In this document: piece by piece, positions 1 to 9,016 of the stretch
Numbering within the stretch: the first letter of the stretch is position 1
How the letters are laid out: each line of letters begins with the position of its first letter
NCBI RefSeq assembly: GCF_020519665.1
Contig: NZ_CP084703.1
Location: forward strand, 2,542,001 to 2,606,000
DNA from: Bacillus shivajii
GTDB taxonomy: Bacteria > Bacillota > Bacilli > Bacillales > Salisediminibacteriaceae
DNA: 64,000 nucleotides
Reading direction: 5' to 3'
Program-made: the position numbers and the translations under genes
Notes under the pieces: generated by a model
Database searches by the model: none
Told to the model about the DNA's origin: nothing
Seen by the model: only the letters and a program-made list of their open reading frames with translations

Positions 1-240
1 CTAAAGTCGATCACGTCCTGTGATCAACACCGAAGCCACCACCTCCTGTGGAAGTAAGCCTTAGTTGCCACAAGCTCAACTCCTATGATTAAACGACGAG
101 TTGCGACGAGTAACCGCAGGAGCACCGAGCATTTGCTTCTTCGAAACCCCTTCGAGCTGCGACGAGCAAGCGTAGCGGCGCAGGAGCACTTATCTATCGA
201 CCATAAATTTATAAATTCTGATAGTACAAATAAAACGTAC
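1..240. repeat. Repeat-rich spacer downstream of ymfC
   Basis: No gene is supported in the first 388 bases. Two short palindromes share nearly the same loop: GATCAC-GTCCT-GTGATC at 9-25 and CCAC-CTCCT-GTGG at 39-51. A 23-base word starting TGCGACGAGTAACC lies at 102-124; a degenerate copy (TGCGACGAG...CGCAGGAGCA) follows at 159-187, and an exact inverted copy sits at 23306-23328. This stretch looks more GC-rich than the AT-rich DNA around it. Nothing recognisable is seen in 241-354. I infer a dispersed non-coding repeat family; I cannot name it. Confidence 0.6.
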
Positions 241-354
241 ATTTAATGAAGTATTTATAATATCATTCGTTTCACTGCGCAAAAAACGTAATTATGAAAT
301 TCATTCACTTATATATGCTTTTAAAGCGAAATGATGAATGTCATCTTCAAGCCA

Positions 355-381
355 TAAAAAAAGCCCTTTTTAAAAAGGACT
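355..381 (-). terminator. Rho-independent terminator of ymfC
   Basis: Read on the minus strand, AGTCCTTTTT pairs with AAAAAGGGCT (one G-T pair) and is followed by a run of T. It begins just after the ymfC stop codon, where a terminator is expected. Confidence 0.8.
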
Positions 382-388
382 CTTCGGA

Positions 389-1108
389 CTAAACACGTTT
401 TCTTAAGACGTGGAACTTAAACTTATCCGCTCTAAAGTAGTTAATCGAATATAAAACAGGGCGTTCTTGTTCATCGTAATGCATTTGTTTTAGAACAAGT
501 AAAGCCGTTTCAGGTTCGCAATTTAACATTTCTGATACGCGTTCATGATATCCAATTGGTTCAATTTGCGTTAGTGCATAAGCAATCGTTGTTCCTGATT
601 CTTCTAATTGATCGAACATCGATTGTTGCTCATGAGAGACATAATCTGGTAGGTACGACTTCGGAATTTTATCTAAACAATAAACAACAGGCTCATCGTC
701 AGCCGTTCTTACACGTTCAATAGTAATCAAATCATTTAAGGATTCGTCTTGAAACCTTCTACAGTCATCTTCAGTTGCCCCCATGATTGATGAAGATAAA
801 AAAACTGTTCCAGGTTTCATATTCGCTTGTTCAATCATCCCTGTTACACTTGAGAGTTGTTCGATCCCAGAAGAAAATAAAGGTCGTGTATTTATGAATG
901 TCCCCACCCCATGCCGACGAACAATCACACTTTCATCTTCAAGCATGCGAAGTGCCTCTCTTAATGTTGCCCTGCTAATTCCTAGTTGTTTTGATAGTTC
1001 AAATTCTGACGGGAGCCGTTCACCAGCTTCATATATCCCTTTTTCTATATCTTCTTTAATTTTATCTATTACTTGTAAATATAGTGGACGATGGTCTGAT
1101 TTTATCAT
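389..1108 (-). CDS. ymfC: GntR/HutC-family transcriptional regulator YmfC
   Basis: A 239-residue cytoplasmic transcription regulator. Residues about 5-70 form the GntR winged helix ([15 protein letters not shown], then the helix-turn-helix in [15 protein letters not shown]). The rest is a UTRA-type effector-binding domain (for example [15 protein letters not shown]). The start at [10 protein letters not shown] is chosen because GAGGAG lies nine bases upstream; a longer frame adds ten residues without a ribosome site. It is monocistronic, with its own promoter and terminator. In B. subtilis the homologue lies next to spoIIIE as here. The effector and targets are not evident. Confidence 0.9.
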   Translation of the reverse strand: MIKSDHRPLYLQVIDKIKEDIEKGIYEAGERLPSEFELSKQLGISRATLREALRMLEDESVIVRRHGVGTFINTRPLFSSGIEQLSSVTGMIEQANMKPGTVFLSSSIMGATEDDCRRFQDESLNDLITIERVRTADDEPVVYCLDKIPKSYLPDYVSHEQQSMFDQLEESGTTIAYALTQIEPIGYHERVSEMLNCEPETALLVLKQMHYDEQERPVLYSINYFRADKFKFHVLRKRV

Positions 1109-1184
1109 TTTTTTACACTCCTCTACCAATACAGCCATTTCTTTACTAATGTAACATGTTTTTTAGCCACATTTCTATCTTTTT

Positions 1185-1198
1185 TTAAAACGTTTTCA
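1185..1198. promoter_or_regulatory. cre-like operator in the ymfC leader
   Basis: TTAAAACGTTTTCA matches the catabolite-responsive element consensus TGWAANCGNTNWCA at all but one fixed position. It lies just downstream of the predicted -10 box of ymfC, where bound CcpA would block transcription. AT-rich palindromes of this kind also occur by chance, so this is only a candidate. Confidence 0.3.
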
Positions 1199-1203
1199 CA
1201 AAT

Positions 1204-1232
1204 TTTATATAATATTCCGATTTTCTGATCAA
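1204..1232 (-). promoter_or_regulatory. Probable sigma-A promoter of ymfC
   Basis: On the minus strand TTGATC (-35, 1227-1232) is followed after 17 bases by TATAAA (-10, 1204-1209). It lies about 95 bases upstream of the ymfC start and just past the spoIIIE terminator. Confidence 0.55.
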
Positions 1233-1257
1233 TTCTTTATATTTCGCTGTTGGTAAG

Positions 1258-1289
1258 AAGAAGCATCCTTTATTCATTGGATGCTTCTT
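1258..1289 (-). terminator. Hairpin terminator overlapping the end of spoIIIE
   Basis: AAGAAGCATCC and GGATGCTTCTT form a perfect 11-bp stem around a 10-base loop. The 5' arm lies in the last codons of spoIIIE and the loop contains its stop codon. The T tract that follows (TTCTTACC) is weak, so termination may be incomplete. Confidence 0.65.
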
Positions 1290-3636
1290 TATCTTCAGCC
1301 TTCGAAATCAGTACTTCACGAGGTTTGCTTCCTTCATATGGACCAACAATGCCTCGCGCTTCCATTTCATCTATTAATCTTGCAGCTCTTGTATATCCTA
1401 TACGAAATCTTCTTTGCAACATAGAAACGGAAGCTGTTTGCATTTCAGCAATGAGTTGTACAGCATCATCATACAATTCATCATCTACTTCTGAAGTAAC
1501 AACTTCTTCCCCTTCTTCTGGGATCATCTCTTCTGCATATTGTGCTTTTTGCTGTTCAATACAGTGCATAACAACACGTTCTACTTCATCATCTGATAAA
1601 AAGGCTCCTTGAATTCTTGTCGCTTTATTAGCTCCTACCGGTAAAAATAGCATATCTCCTCGACCTAACAGTTTTTCTGCTCCATTACCATCTAAGATTG
1701 TTCTAGAATCGGTGGAACTAGAAACACCAAATGCAATTCGAGAAGGTATATTAGCCTTAATGACACCCGTAATGACATCAACCGATGGACGCTGAGTAGC
1801 AATAATTAGGTGAATCCCTGCAGCTCTTGCCATTTGCGCTAAACGGGTGATCGAATCTTCTACATCAGATGAAGCAACCATCATTAAGTCTGCAAGCTCG
1901 TCCACAATAACGACAATGTAAGGAAGAAGCTGCTGCTTATTTTCTTCATCCCTACTTTCGTTTTGCCTTTTAACATACTGATTATACCCTTCGATATTTC
2001 GAGTTCCTGAGTATGCAAACAGTTCATAGCGTCTTTCCATTTCATTAACAACTTTTTTCAAAGCTTGTGATGCTTTTTTCGGGTCCGTAACCACAGGAGA
2101 TAACAAATGTGGAATCCCGTTATAAACGTTCAATTCAACCATTTTCGGATCAATCATCATTAACTTAACTTCATGTGGCTTACTTCGCATCAAAATACTA
2201 ATGACAATTCCATTAATACAAACACTTTTACCGCTTCCTGTTGCACCAGCAACTAGCATATGTGGCATTTTATTTAGTTCAGAAATAACAGCTTCACCAG
2301 ATATATCTCTACCTAATGCAATTGCAAGCTTGTTGTCCGTATCCTGCATAATTTGAGAATCTAACACTTCACGTAATGTTACTAAGGAAACTTCTTGGTT
2401 TGGTACTTCAATCCCAATTGCAGATTTACCTGGAATCGGAGCTTCCATACGAATATCTTTTGCAGCGAGTGCCAATGCTAAATCATCTGTTAAATTAACA
2501 ATCTTACTTACTTTCACTCCTGCACTTGGATATACTTCATATTTTGTGACAGAAGGGCCAAGATGAACCTTCGTTACTTTTGCATTTACTCCAAAGCTTT
2601 CTAACGTTCGTTCAAGTTTGCGTGCATTTTTCGATAGCATTGAATGCTCTCTTGACTGGTTTACTTTTGCCGGATTTGCTAACAAATCAACTGTAGGTAA
2701 TTCATAATCCTCATTTGCTTCAGCTCGAACAACTAATGATGTCGTAACTTCTTCAGTTTTATTCGCTTCTTGTTTAACCTCTACATTTTCAAACTGATCA
2801 ACTGTCTTTGTTTCAGTTACGGTTTCAGGATGTTCGGTTGCTTCCAACGTATTCTCACTTTCAGTACTATCATAGGCCTTTGTGGAAAAGTCATAAATAA
2901 TGGGTTCCTCTTCTGGGGTATTAATGACATCATTTTCCTCTAAAACATTTTGTTTGATTTCTTTTGCATGCTTTTCTTTTCGTTCTTGAAGGCGACCTCT
3001 CAATTGTTTTACAGATTCAAGAAGTGATGTTTTCAAATTCTGCCAATGTTTAAGTATAAATGTGAATAAATTCCCACCACTTTTATTCATTGCATCAACA
3101 ATTGATTTTCCTGTCATTAACATGATGGAAGTGATAATTAAACCTATTGCAAAAACGATCGTTCCTCCAGAAGAGAATAAAAAGTGTGTCGCTGCAAAGC
3201 CAACTGCTCCAACCATACCGCCACCTATTTCATCCACAACAGCTTGATCTTGGAGCTGTAGCCAAAAAAGGTGCCACGTATTACGAATCACAGAGCGGTC
3301 AATAAACTCTGTATGGTTACTAAGTTCACGAAATAAGCTTACGTGACTTAACAATGTTAATGAGAAAATAAGTAAATAAAGACCGACCAACTTTCTTGTC
3401 CATATGTAAGGGATTTTTCTTTTGATCATTAAATAGCCAGCGAAAAAGAAAAGTCCTATTGCCAATACAATGTGCCAGCTTCCTAGAAAGAAACGAAACA
3501 ATTGAACGAGACCTTCCCCAACAATCCCTAATCTCGCAAAAGTTATAAGAGAAACGATAATTAGAAATAAACCTGACAACTCATACGTTAATTGTTTTTT
3601 CCATTTTTGGTTCTTTTTTCGTTTTTTCTTTGCCAT
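1270..3636 (-). CDS. spoIIIE: DNA translocase SpoIIIE (FtsK family)
   Basis: A 788-residue membrane-anchored ATPase that moves the chromosome into the forespore through the sporulation septum. It starts with a basic tail ([15 protein letters not shown]) and about four membrane helices within the first ~170 residues. A charged linker follows, then the motor with Walker A GATGSGKS (near residue 460) and Walker [15 protein letters not shown]. The C-terminal gamma winged helix (from about [12 protein letters not shown]) reads DNA polarity. The length matches B. subtilis SpoIIIE (787). The position between ylzJ and ymfC supports SpoIIIE over the paralogue SftA. GGGGTGAGG precedes the ATG. Confidence 0.95.
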   Translation of the reverse strand: MAKKKRKKNQKWKKQLTYELSGLFLIIVSLITFARLGIVGEGLVQLFRFFLGSWHIVLAIGLFFFAGYLMIKRKIPYIWTRKLVGLYLLIFSLTLLSHVSLFRELSNHTEFIDRSVIRNTWHLFWLQLQDQAVVDEIGGGMVGAVGFAATHFLFSSGGTIVFAIGLIITSIMLMTGKSIVDAMNKSGGNLFTFILKHWQNLKTSLLESVKQLRGRLQERKEKHAKEIKQNVLEENDVINTPEEEPIIYDFSTKAYDSTESENTLEATEHPETVTETKTVDQFENVEVKQEANKTEEVTTSLVVRAEANEDYELPTVDLLANPAKVNQSREHSMLSKNARKLERTLESFGVNAKVTKVHLGPSVTKYEVYPSAGVKVSKIVNLTDDLALALAAKDIRMEAPIPGKSAIGIEVPNQEVSLVTLREVLDSQIMQDTDNKLAIALGRDISGEAVISELNKMPHMLVAGATGSGKSVCINGIVISILMRSKPHEVKLMMIDPKMVELNVYNGIPHLLSPVVTDPKKASQALKKVVNEMERRYELFAYSGTRNIEGYNQYVKRQNESRDEENKQQLLPYIVVIVDELADLMMVASSDVEDSITRLAQMARAAGIHLIIATQRPSVDVITGVIKANIPSRIAFGVSSSTDSRTILDGNGAEKLLGRGDMLFLPVGANKATRIQGAFLSDDEVERVVMHCIEQQKAQYAEEMIPEEGEEVVTSEVDDELYDDAVQLIAEMQTASVSMLQRRFRIGYTRAARLIDEMEARGIVGPYEGSKPREVLISKAEDKEASNE

Positions 3637-3668
3637 GTCCTCACCCCAAACCTATATCCAAATGGAAG

Positions 3669-3692
3669 CAGCAGCCGAAGTTGCGGCTGCTG
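3669..3692 (-). other. Strong hairpin in the spoIIIE leader
   Basis: CAGCAGCCG and CGGCTGCTG form a perfect 9-bp GC-rich stem with a six-base loop, 33 bases upstream of the spoIIIE start. On the minus strand no T run follows, so it is not a standard terminator. It could stabilise or attenuate the spoIIIE message. Confidence 0.5.
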
Positions 3693-3728
3693 TTATCTAC
3701 CTTACCTTATCGAACGCTTGTTTTCATT

Positions 3729-3757
3729 ATTATAGCATAATAGTTAGGGATTTTTCC
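3729..3757 (-). promoter_or_regulatory. Possible extended -10 promoter for spoIIIE
   Basis: A perfect TATAAT (3729-3734) is preceded by TGC, giving an extended -10. A weak -35 (TGGAAA) lies 18 bases further upstream. The site lies in the gap between ylzJ and spoIIIE, about 90 bases before the spoIIIE start. Confidence 0.45.
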
Positions 3758-3764
3758 ATGATCG

Positions 3765-3980
3765 TTAATTGTTTTTTTGATACATCTTACCAGGTTCATA
3801 TTGTGAATTTAAGTATAAGTTTGGGTCAGTTGAAAAGAGTCGAACGATGCGGTACGTTTGATCTTCTTGTCTTTCTACCAGTAATTGGCCACCTGGGATA
3901 CTAACCATTTCTTGTTTATTATAAGCGGCTTCTTCAACAGGAAAGACTGACTCTGCAGGCTGATACGTATATAAAATCAT
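3765..3980 (-). CDS. ylzJ: YlzJ-like small protein
   Basis: A 71-residue protein with no membrane segment or signal peptide; function unknown. The opening [17 protein letters not shown] and the position between tepA and spoIIIE identify it as YlzJ, conserved in Bacillaceae. Its ATG overlaps the tepA stop by four bases (ATGA), so the two are probably translationally coupled. Confidence 0.8.
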   Translation of the reverse strand: MILYTYQPAESVFPVEEAAYNKQEMVSIPGGQLLVERQEDQTYRIVRLFSTDPNLYLNSQYEPGKMYQKNN

Positions 3981-4741
3981 TGAACAACATCCTTACTACC
4001 CATCTGTTTGTGTTGTTCGATCAGTTCATTTAACTTCTTCATCGCTTGACCGATACCACCGACTTCATTAATAATTCCATGCGAAACAGCATCTGCTCCA
4101 ATGACATTTGTACCAATATCTCTTGTTAAATTCCCTTTTGATAGCATTAATTCTTTAAAGTCTTCTTCTGTTACATTAGAGTGTCTTGTTACAAAGCTAA
4201 TAACACGATCTTGCATTTTATCTAAGTACTCAAAAGTTTGTGGTACTCCAATCACTAGTCCTGTTAAACGTACAGGGTGAATGGTCATTGTTGCTGTTTC
4301 TGCTATAAAACTATAGTCAGATGCAACTGCAATTGGTACACCGATTGAATGACCTCCACCTAAAACTAACGTTACAGTCGGTTTCGAAATTGATGAGATC
4401 ATTTCTGATAATGCTAGTCCTGCTTCTACATCACCACCAACTGTATTCAAAATAATTAATAGTCCTTCAATTTTCTGGTTTTGTTCTGCTGCAACAAGCT
4501 GTGGAATCATATGTTCATATTTTGTTGTTTTATTTTGTGGAGGAAGTTGCATATGCCCTTCTATTTGACCAACAATGGTAAGAACATGAATATTCGACTG
4601 TTCCATTTGGGGGACATTTGTCTGACCTAGCTGTTGGATCTTATCAATAATCCCTCCATCTTTACCACCTTCGGTTTTCTTCTCATCTTGATTCGGTTGT
4701 TGAGGTTGCTGAGGTTGTTGTGTATTCGGTGTTTCGTTCAT
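3977..4741 (-). CDS. tepA: ClpP-family serine protease TepA
   Basis: A 254-residue ClpP/crotonase-fold peptidase (SDH family) of the cytoplasm. The catalytic serine is expected in [11 protein letters not shown] and the histidine in TMTIHPVR, matching the Ser-His spacing of ClpP. The N-terminus has a Gln/Pro-rich stretch ([12 protein letters not shown]) not needed for the fold. The B. subtilis homogue TepA (YmfB) has been linked to protein translocation and spore protein turnover. The start at MNETPNT is supported by AAAGGAG nine bases upstream; the longer frame lacks a ribosome site. ylzJ overlaps its 3' end. Confidence 0.88.
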   Translation of the reverse strand: MNETPNTQQPQQPQQPNQDEKKTEGGKDGGIIDKIQQLGQTNVPQMEQSNIHVLTIVGQIEGHMQLPPQNKTTKYEHMIPQLVAAEQNQKIEGLLIILNTVGGDVEAGLALSEMISSISKPTVTLVLGGGHSIGVPIAVASDYSFIAETATMTIHPVRLTGLVIGVPQTFEYLDKMQDRVISFVTRHSNVTEEDFKELMLSKGNLTRDIGTNVIGADAVSHGIINEVGGIGQAMKKLNELIEQHKQMGSKDVVQ

Positions 4742-4879
4742 ATATGTGCCACTCCTTTCTATTAGGCAATGTTGCACGTATCATACATTAACAAAGCCCT
4801 CTAAAAAGTAGTATGGAACCGAGCGGTTATTTTCATGTATAAAACTTAATTCTCCCAAATAAACAAAAAGCAGGTCGAT

Positions 4880-4966
4880 AATAAAAAAATTAAAAAGAGG
4901 CTGACTCACAAGTTTTTGAGTCCCCCTATATAGCAGTGGAGTCATAAACTTTGTTCATGAGTCAGC
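4880..4966 (-). terminator. Long inverted repeat / terminator after dapA
   Basis: GGCTGACTCA (4898-4907) and TGAGTCAGCC (4957-4966) are perfect inverted ends. The inner sequence also pairs well (ACAAGTTTTTGAGTCC against GGAGTCATAAACTTTGT), giving a nearly continuous hairpin of about 69 bases. On the minus strand it ends in TCTTTTTAATTTTTTT. It works as a terminator for asd-dapG-dapA, but it is much longer than the other terminators here and may be a small repeat element. Confidence 0.75.
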
Positions 4967-5004
4967 CCTTTTATACGACCGGTGTCATATTCACTTAATT
5001 ATCC

Positions 5005-5883
5005 TTATTCACTCTTACTTAAGCCAAGTAATTCCGCTAATGTATGACGCTCTTCAGAAGATAATGGTAACAATGGTAAACGGACACCGCCAACATCCAA
5101 GCCTTTCATTTGCAAGGCAGTTTTTACAGCTACAGGGTTTGGTGCTATAAACATACCTTTCATGATCGGTAAAATACGCTGGTGAATCTTTGCAGCTTCT
5201 TCAACATTTCCATCTTTATAAGATTGGACCATCTTTTTCATGTCATTGCCAATAACGTGGCTAGCAACTGAAACAATCCCTGCTCCTCCTACTGACACAC
5301 AAGGTAAGCTTAGACCATCATCCCCTGAATATAAAGTAAAGTCACTAGGAGTACTTGCAATAATGGTTGTCATTTGCTCTAGATCACCACTCGCTTCTTT
5401 AATTGAAACGATATTATTAATTTTTGATAAACGAATGACTGTTTCAGGTAACATATTTACAACAGACCTTCCAGGCACATTATATAGCATGACCGGGAGG
5501 GATGTTTTTTCCGCTATTGTTTTAAAATGAGCATAGAGACCCTCTTGAGATGGCTTATTATAATAAGGAGTAACAAGCATAATACCATCTATGCCTGTTT
5601 TCTCCGCTTTTCTTGTAAATTCAACAGATGCATACGTATTATTCGATCCAGTTCCTGCTATTACTGGAACTCTACCATTTACCGCTTTAACTGAATGTTC
5701 ATACAATGCGAGTTTTTCTTCAGATGACAATGTAGGAGACTCCCCTGTAGTGCCTCCAACGACAATAGCATCAGACCCATGATCAATTAAATAATCGATC
5801 AATTTCGTCGTTTTTTGAAAGTCAACATTCCCCTTTGAATCAAAGGGGGTGACCATTGCCGTAATTACTTGGCCGAAATTCAT
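5005..5883 (-). CDS. dapA: 4-hydroxy-tetrahydrodipicolinate synthase
   Basis: A 292-residue TIM-barrel lyase that condenses pyruvate with aspartate semialdehyde, the first step of the diaminopimelate/lysine branch. Visible motifs are GGTTGESPTLS (pyruvate site), the Tyr in VMLYNVPGRS, and the Schiff-base Lys in VSIKEASGD. The start MNFGQVITAM is preferred: AAGGAG lies 11 bases upstream, while an in-frame GTG nine bases earlier is only two bases from it. It follows dapG after 24 bases. Its product feeds both cell-wall diaminopimelate and, in sporulation, dipicolinate made by spoVFA/spoVFB upstream. Confidence 0.95.
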   Translation of the reverse strand: MNFGQVITAMVTPFDSKGNVDFQKTTKLIDYLIDHGSDAIVVGGTTGESPTLSSEEKLALYEHSVKAVNGRVPVIAGTGSNNTYASVEFTRKAEKTGIDGIMLVTPYYNKPSQEGLYAHFKTIAEKTSLPVMLYNVPGRSVVNMLPETVIRLSKINNIVSIKEASGDLEQMTTIIASTPSDFTLYSGDDGLSLPCVSVGGAGIVSVASHVIGNDMKKMVQSYKDGNVEEAAKIHQRILPIMKGMFIAPNPVAVKTALQMKGLDVGGVRLPLLPLSSEERHTLAELLGLSKSE

Positions 5884-5907
5884 ACTCTTCACAACTCCTT
5901 AAACATG

Positions 5908-7125
5908 TTAATCTTTGCTGTCTAAAAACATTTCGTGTAATGCATTAACTGCTTCTTTCATATCATGCCCTTTTACAAGGACCCAAATCGTCGTATGAGA
6001 ATCTGCTGATTGCAAAATTTGGATATTTTGCTTAGCTAATGATTCAACGATTCGTGACGTTACCCCAGGTACACCAGTCATACCTGCTCCAACCGCAGAA
6101 ACTTTCGCACAATTTCTCACTACTTCTGGAGATAACTCCATTTCCTCTAAAATACTGATGGCTTCATCTGAAACTTCATCATTTACTGTATAAACGACAC
6201 CCATTGGGTGAATATTAATAAAATCTACAGATATATTTGCTTTTGCCATCGCTTTAAATACTTTTGCTTGCAAATCGTATTGCCCATCTTTAGCAAACAC
6301 TTTTATTTGTGTAACACCATTTACATGAGCGATTCCAGTCACAGGACGTTCTTCTACATCTCTTCCAACTAGATTAGTCGTACTTGATGTAATTAGCGTA
6401 CCTTCATCCTCACTTTTAGTAGATCGAATCCGGATTGGCACCTTTGCTTGCATTGCCACTTCCACTGCGCGTGGATGAATAACTTTTGCACCTTGGTAAG
6501 CCATATTACAAATTTCATTATATGTGACGACATTTAACGTTTTTGCTTTATCTACGATTCTAGGATCTGCCGTCATGACCCCTTCTACATCTGTAAAGAT
6601 GTCAACGACTTCTGCAGATAAAGCTGCACCTAATGCCGTTGCAGATGTATCACTGCCGCCTCTACCTAGAGTAGCAACTGTCCCTTTAGGTGTCTCCCCT
6701 TGAAAACCAGTTACGACAACAACATCGTAGTTTAATAATTCGTTTTTCAAACCATCTACTTTCATTTCGGTAATTTTAGCATTTGTATAATCTTCGGTTG
6801 TGCGAAATCCTGCTTGTGCGCCAGTTAAAGCTATTGATTTCACACCTTTTTCTTGAAGTAAATGAGAGAAAACCACTGATGAAATTGTCTCTCCACATGA
6901 TGCTAATAGATCTAGTTCTCTTTTTGAAGTATGGTTTTGTGCCCCACCAACAAGGTCTATTAAAGTATCCGTGGCGTAAGGATCACCTGACCTTCCCATT
7001 GCTGAAACGACAACTACAACCTTTTTCCCATCTTTTAATGCTTGCATAACATGACCTGCTGCCATATTACGCATTTCTTCATTTTTCAGGGATGTACCCC
7101 CAAACTTTTGAACGATGATCTTCAT
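5908..7125 (-). CDS. dapG: Aspartate kinase I (DapG)
   Basis: A 405-residue aspartokinase phosphorylating L-aspartate, the entry to the aspartate pathway. The kinase domain opens with KIIVQKFGGTS and includes GRGGSDTSATALGAAL and FTDVEGVMTADPR. Two C-terminal ACT domains follow (from about VTGIAHVNGVTQIKV). Its place in asd-dapG-dapA marks it as the diaminopimelate-type isozyme, not LysC or ThrD; the effector is family knowledge, not visible here. GAGGTGG precedes the ATG chosen. No lysine riboswitch is seen upstream. Confidence 0.93.
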   Translation of the reverse strand: MKIIVQKFGGTSLKNEEMRNMAAGHVMQALKDGKKVVVVVSAMGRSGDPYATDTLIDLVGGAQNHTSKRELDLLASCGETISSVVFSHLLQEKGVKSIALTGAQAGFRTTEDYTNAKITEMKVDGLKNELLNYDVVVVTGFQGETPKGTVATLGRGGSDTSATALGAALSAEVVDIFTDVEGVMTADPRIVDKAKTLNVVTYNEICNMAYQGAKVIHPRAVEVAMQAKVPIRIRSTKSEDEGTLITSSTTNLVGRDVEERPVTGIAHVNGVTQIKVFAKDGQYDLQAKVFKAMAKANISVDFINIHPMGVVYTVNDEVSDEAISILEEMELSPEVVRNCAKVSAVGAGMTGVPGVTSRIVESLAKQNIQILQSADSHTTIWVLVKGHDMKEAVNALHEMFLDSKD

Positions 7126-7166
7126 ATTCCACCTCATGACGTATTAATTGTTCGAATTTTTACGTA

Positions 7167-8219
7167 TTATTTGTCTAGTAAACCTAGCTTTTTAAGTGAA
7201 AATGCGATTTGTACAGAGTTTAGTGCTGCTCCTTTTAAAAGGTTATCTGCAACGATCCATAAGTGGAATCCGTTTTTACGGTCTAAATCCTGACGAATTC
7301 TACCAACGAAAATATCATCTTTATCTGCTGCATCAACAGCCATTGGATAAATTTGATTTGCTGGATCATCTTGTAAAGTAACGCCAGGCGCTTCATTTAG
7401 GATGTTCTTAATATCTTCAACGGTAACATCTTCTTTTTCAACTTCAATAAACACTGATTCCGAATGTCCTGTTTCAACCGGTAATCTTACACAAGTTGCA
7501 GCAACACTTAAATTCTCATCATGCATAATCTTTTTCGTTTCATTCATCATTTTTAATTCTTCAAATGTATACCCATTATCTTCGAATTTATCGATTTGCG
7601 GAATTGCATTGTAAGCAATTTGATAATGTTTTTTATCTCCACCAGTAGGTAAGATTTCTTTTGTCGTTTCTTCACCTTCTAGCACTTGTTTAGACTGTAA
7701 ATACATTTCATCAATAGCATCTACACCTGCACCTGAAACTGCTTGATACGTTGAAACAATAATACGCTCTAAACCGAAAGCTTTGCGTAATGGTTCTAAA
7801 GCAGCGACCATTTGAATCGTTGAACAGTTAGGGTTACTAATTACCCCTTGATGATTTTTCAAATCATCTTCATTCACTTCAGGTACAACAAGTGGTACAT
7901 CTTTATCCATTCTAAATGCACTTGTATTATCAACAACAATAGCACCATGTTTTACTGCTTCTGATGCGAGAGCCTTTGATACAGACCCGCCTGCACTAAA
8001 TAGTGCTAGATCTATCCCTTTAAACGCCTCTGGGGCTGCTTCTTGCACAGTTACTTCTTCGCCTTTAAATAATACTTTTTTCCCTGCTGAACGTTTTGAG
8101 GATAATGGCAGCAAAGAGGCTACAGGAAATTCCAACCTTTCAAGAGTTTCTAACATTTTTTGTCCTACTGCTCCAGTTGCACCAACTACTGCAACATTGT
8201 ATCCATTTTGCTTTGTCAT
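7167..8219 (-). CDS. asd: Aspartate-semialdehyde dehydrogenase
   Basis: A 350-residue NADPH-dependent enzyme that reduces aspartyl phosphate to the semialdehyde. The nucleotide-binding loop is VVGATGAVGQKML. The catalytic cysteine is in SNPNCSTIQMVAAL, and the HSESVFIE region carries the substrate-site histidine. The start at MTKQNGYN is preferred (GGGAGGAG eight bases upstream); the first in-frame ATG would lie on top of that ribosome site. It is separated from spoVFB by a terminator and about 200 bases, so it probably has its own promoter for vegetative growth, although I see no convincing one. Confidence 0.94.
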   Translation of the reverse strand: MTKQNGYNVAVVGATGAVGQKMLETLERLEFPVASLLPLSSKRSAGKKVLFKGEEVTVQEAAPEAFKGIDLALFSAGGSVSKALASEAVKHGAIVVDNTSAFRMDKDVPLVVPEVNEDDLKNHQGVISNPNCSTIQMVAALEPLRKAFGLERIIVSTYQAVSGAGVDAIDEMYLQSKQVLEGEETTKEILPTGGDKKHYQIAYNAIPQIDKFEDNGYTFEELKMMNETKKIMHDENLSVAATCVRLPVETGHSESVFIEVEKEDVTVEDIKNILNEAPGVTLQDDPANQIYPMAVDAADKDDIFVGRIRQDLDRKNGFHLWIVADNLLKGAALNSVQIAFSLKKLGLLDK

Positions 8220-8334
8220 GTCATGTACTCCTCCCATTTCTATTAATTCTTATGCAATGTCTAAGATGGAATATAGATAAGTTTAATATCAGTGAACATA
8301 AGCCCTATGCTTAATCACAGGAATAAAAATATAA

Positions 8335-8359
8335 CGTAGTTAAGAAGGTCTTAACTACG
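8335..8359 (-). terminator. Terminator of the spoVFA-spoVFB operon
   Basis: CGTAGTTAAGA and TCTTAACTACG form a perfect 11-bp stem with a three-base loop. On the minus strand TTATATTTTTATT follows. It separates the dipicolinate synthase genes from asd. Confidence 0.85.
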
Positions 8360-8419
8360 AATGAATGTATGCTCACTATAACCATGTTTTTATTCTATCA
8401 GTATTTGAGAAATTTTTCA

Positions 8420-9013
8420 CTAATCTTTGTACCTTTCAATGAGAACTGGTTGAAATTGCTTCCCTTCTATTGCATATTCAACCGAATCTTTTAATTTTGT
8501 CATATCTGCTACTAATGAGTTCGGCTTTTTAAACGGATGATCTTGACCGAATGGGACGAAATATATATTTTTCGTTGCCATTAATTTCATAACATTGACA
8601 CCATTTAATCCTAGAGCATCATTTGTAGAAACGGCTAAGACGACAGGTCTTCCTGTTCGTAAGGTTGCTTTTGCTCCCATTAGTACAGGGGAATCTGTCA
8701 ATGCATTCGCAAACTTACTCGTAGAGTTACCTGTTAAAGGAGCAATGACCATACAGTCTAATGGAGTCTTCGGACCAAATGGCTCTGCTTTGACAATTGA
8801 GTCAACGATTGGCTCATCTGTCACACTTTTAATCTTTTCAATCCAATCTTCACTTTTCCCGAACTTCGTATCTGTCGATTGTACGGTATAACTAACAAAT
8901 GGCGTTACTTTTGCTCCTGCTTTTACAAGCTTCTCCATTTCAGGTATCACTTCATCATATGTGCAATGTGAACCAGTTAATCCAAAACCAATGTGCTTAC
9001 CTTTTAAAGACAT
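8420..9013 (-). CDS. spoVFB: Dipicolinate synthase subunit B
   Basis: A 197-residue flavoprotein-fold subunit (also DpaB) that with SpoVFA oxidises dihydrodipicolinate to dipicolinic acid, the calcium chelator of the spore core, in the mother cell. Typical motifs are IGFGLTGSHCTYDEV at the N-terminus, MVIAPLTGNSTSKFANALTD and LRTGRPVVLAVSTNDALG. The start has AAAGGAGG ten bases upstream, inside the end of spoVFA, so the pair is tightly coupled. Confidence 0.95.
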   Translation of the reverse strand: MSLKGKHIGFGLTGSHCTYDEVIPEMEKLVKAGAKVTPFVSYTVQSTDTKFGKSEDWIEKIKSVTDEPIVDSIVKAEPFGPKTPLDCMVIAPLTGNSTSKFANALTDSPVLMGAKATLRTGRPVVLAVSTNDALGLNGVNVMKLMATKNIYFVPFGQDHPFKKPNSLVADMTKLKDSVEYAIEGKQFQPVLIERYKD

Positions 9014-9016
9014 TGA

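Noticed and set aside
24-242. 72-residue plus- or minus-strand frame in the first spacer
   Set aside because: It lies wholly in repeat-rich sequence, with no ribosome site and no family resemblance.
1250-1612. Ser-rich plus-strand frames opposite spoIIIE and many other genes
   Set aside because: Shadows of real minus-strand genes; low-complexity Ser/Thr composition is the usual antisense artefact.
7126-7166. Lysine riboswitch before dapG, or T-box before proS
   Set aside because: The gaps upstream of dapG (about 40 bases) and proS show no riboswitch or T-box motif such as the T-box sequence.
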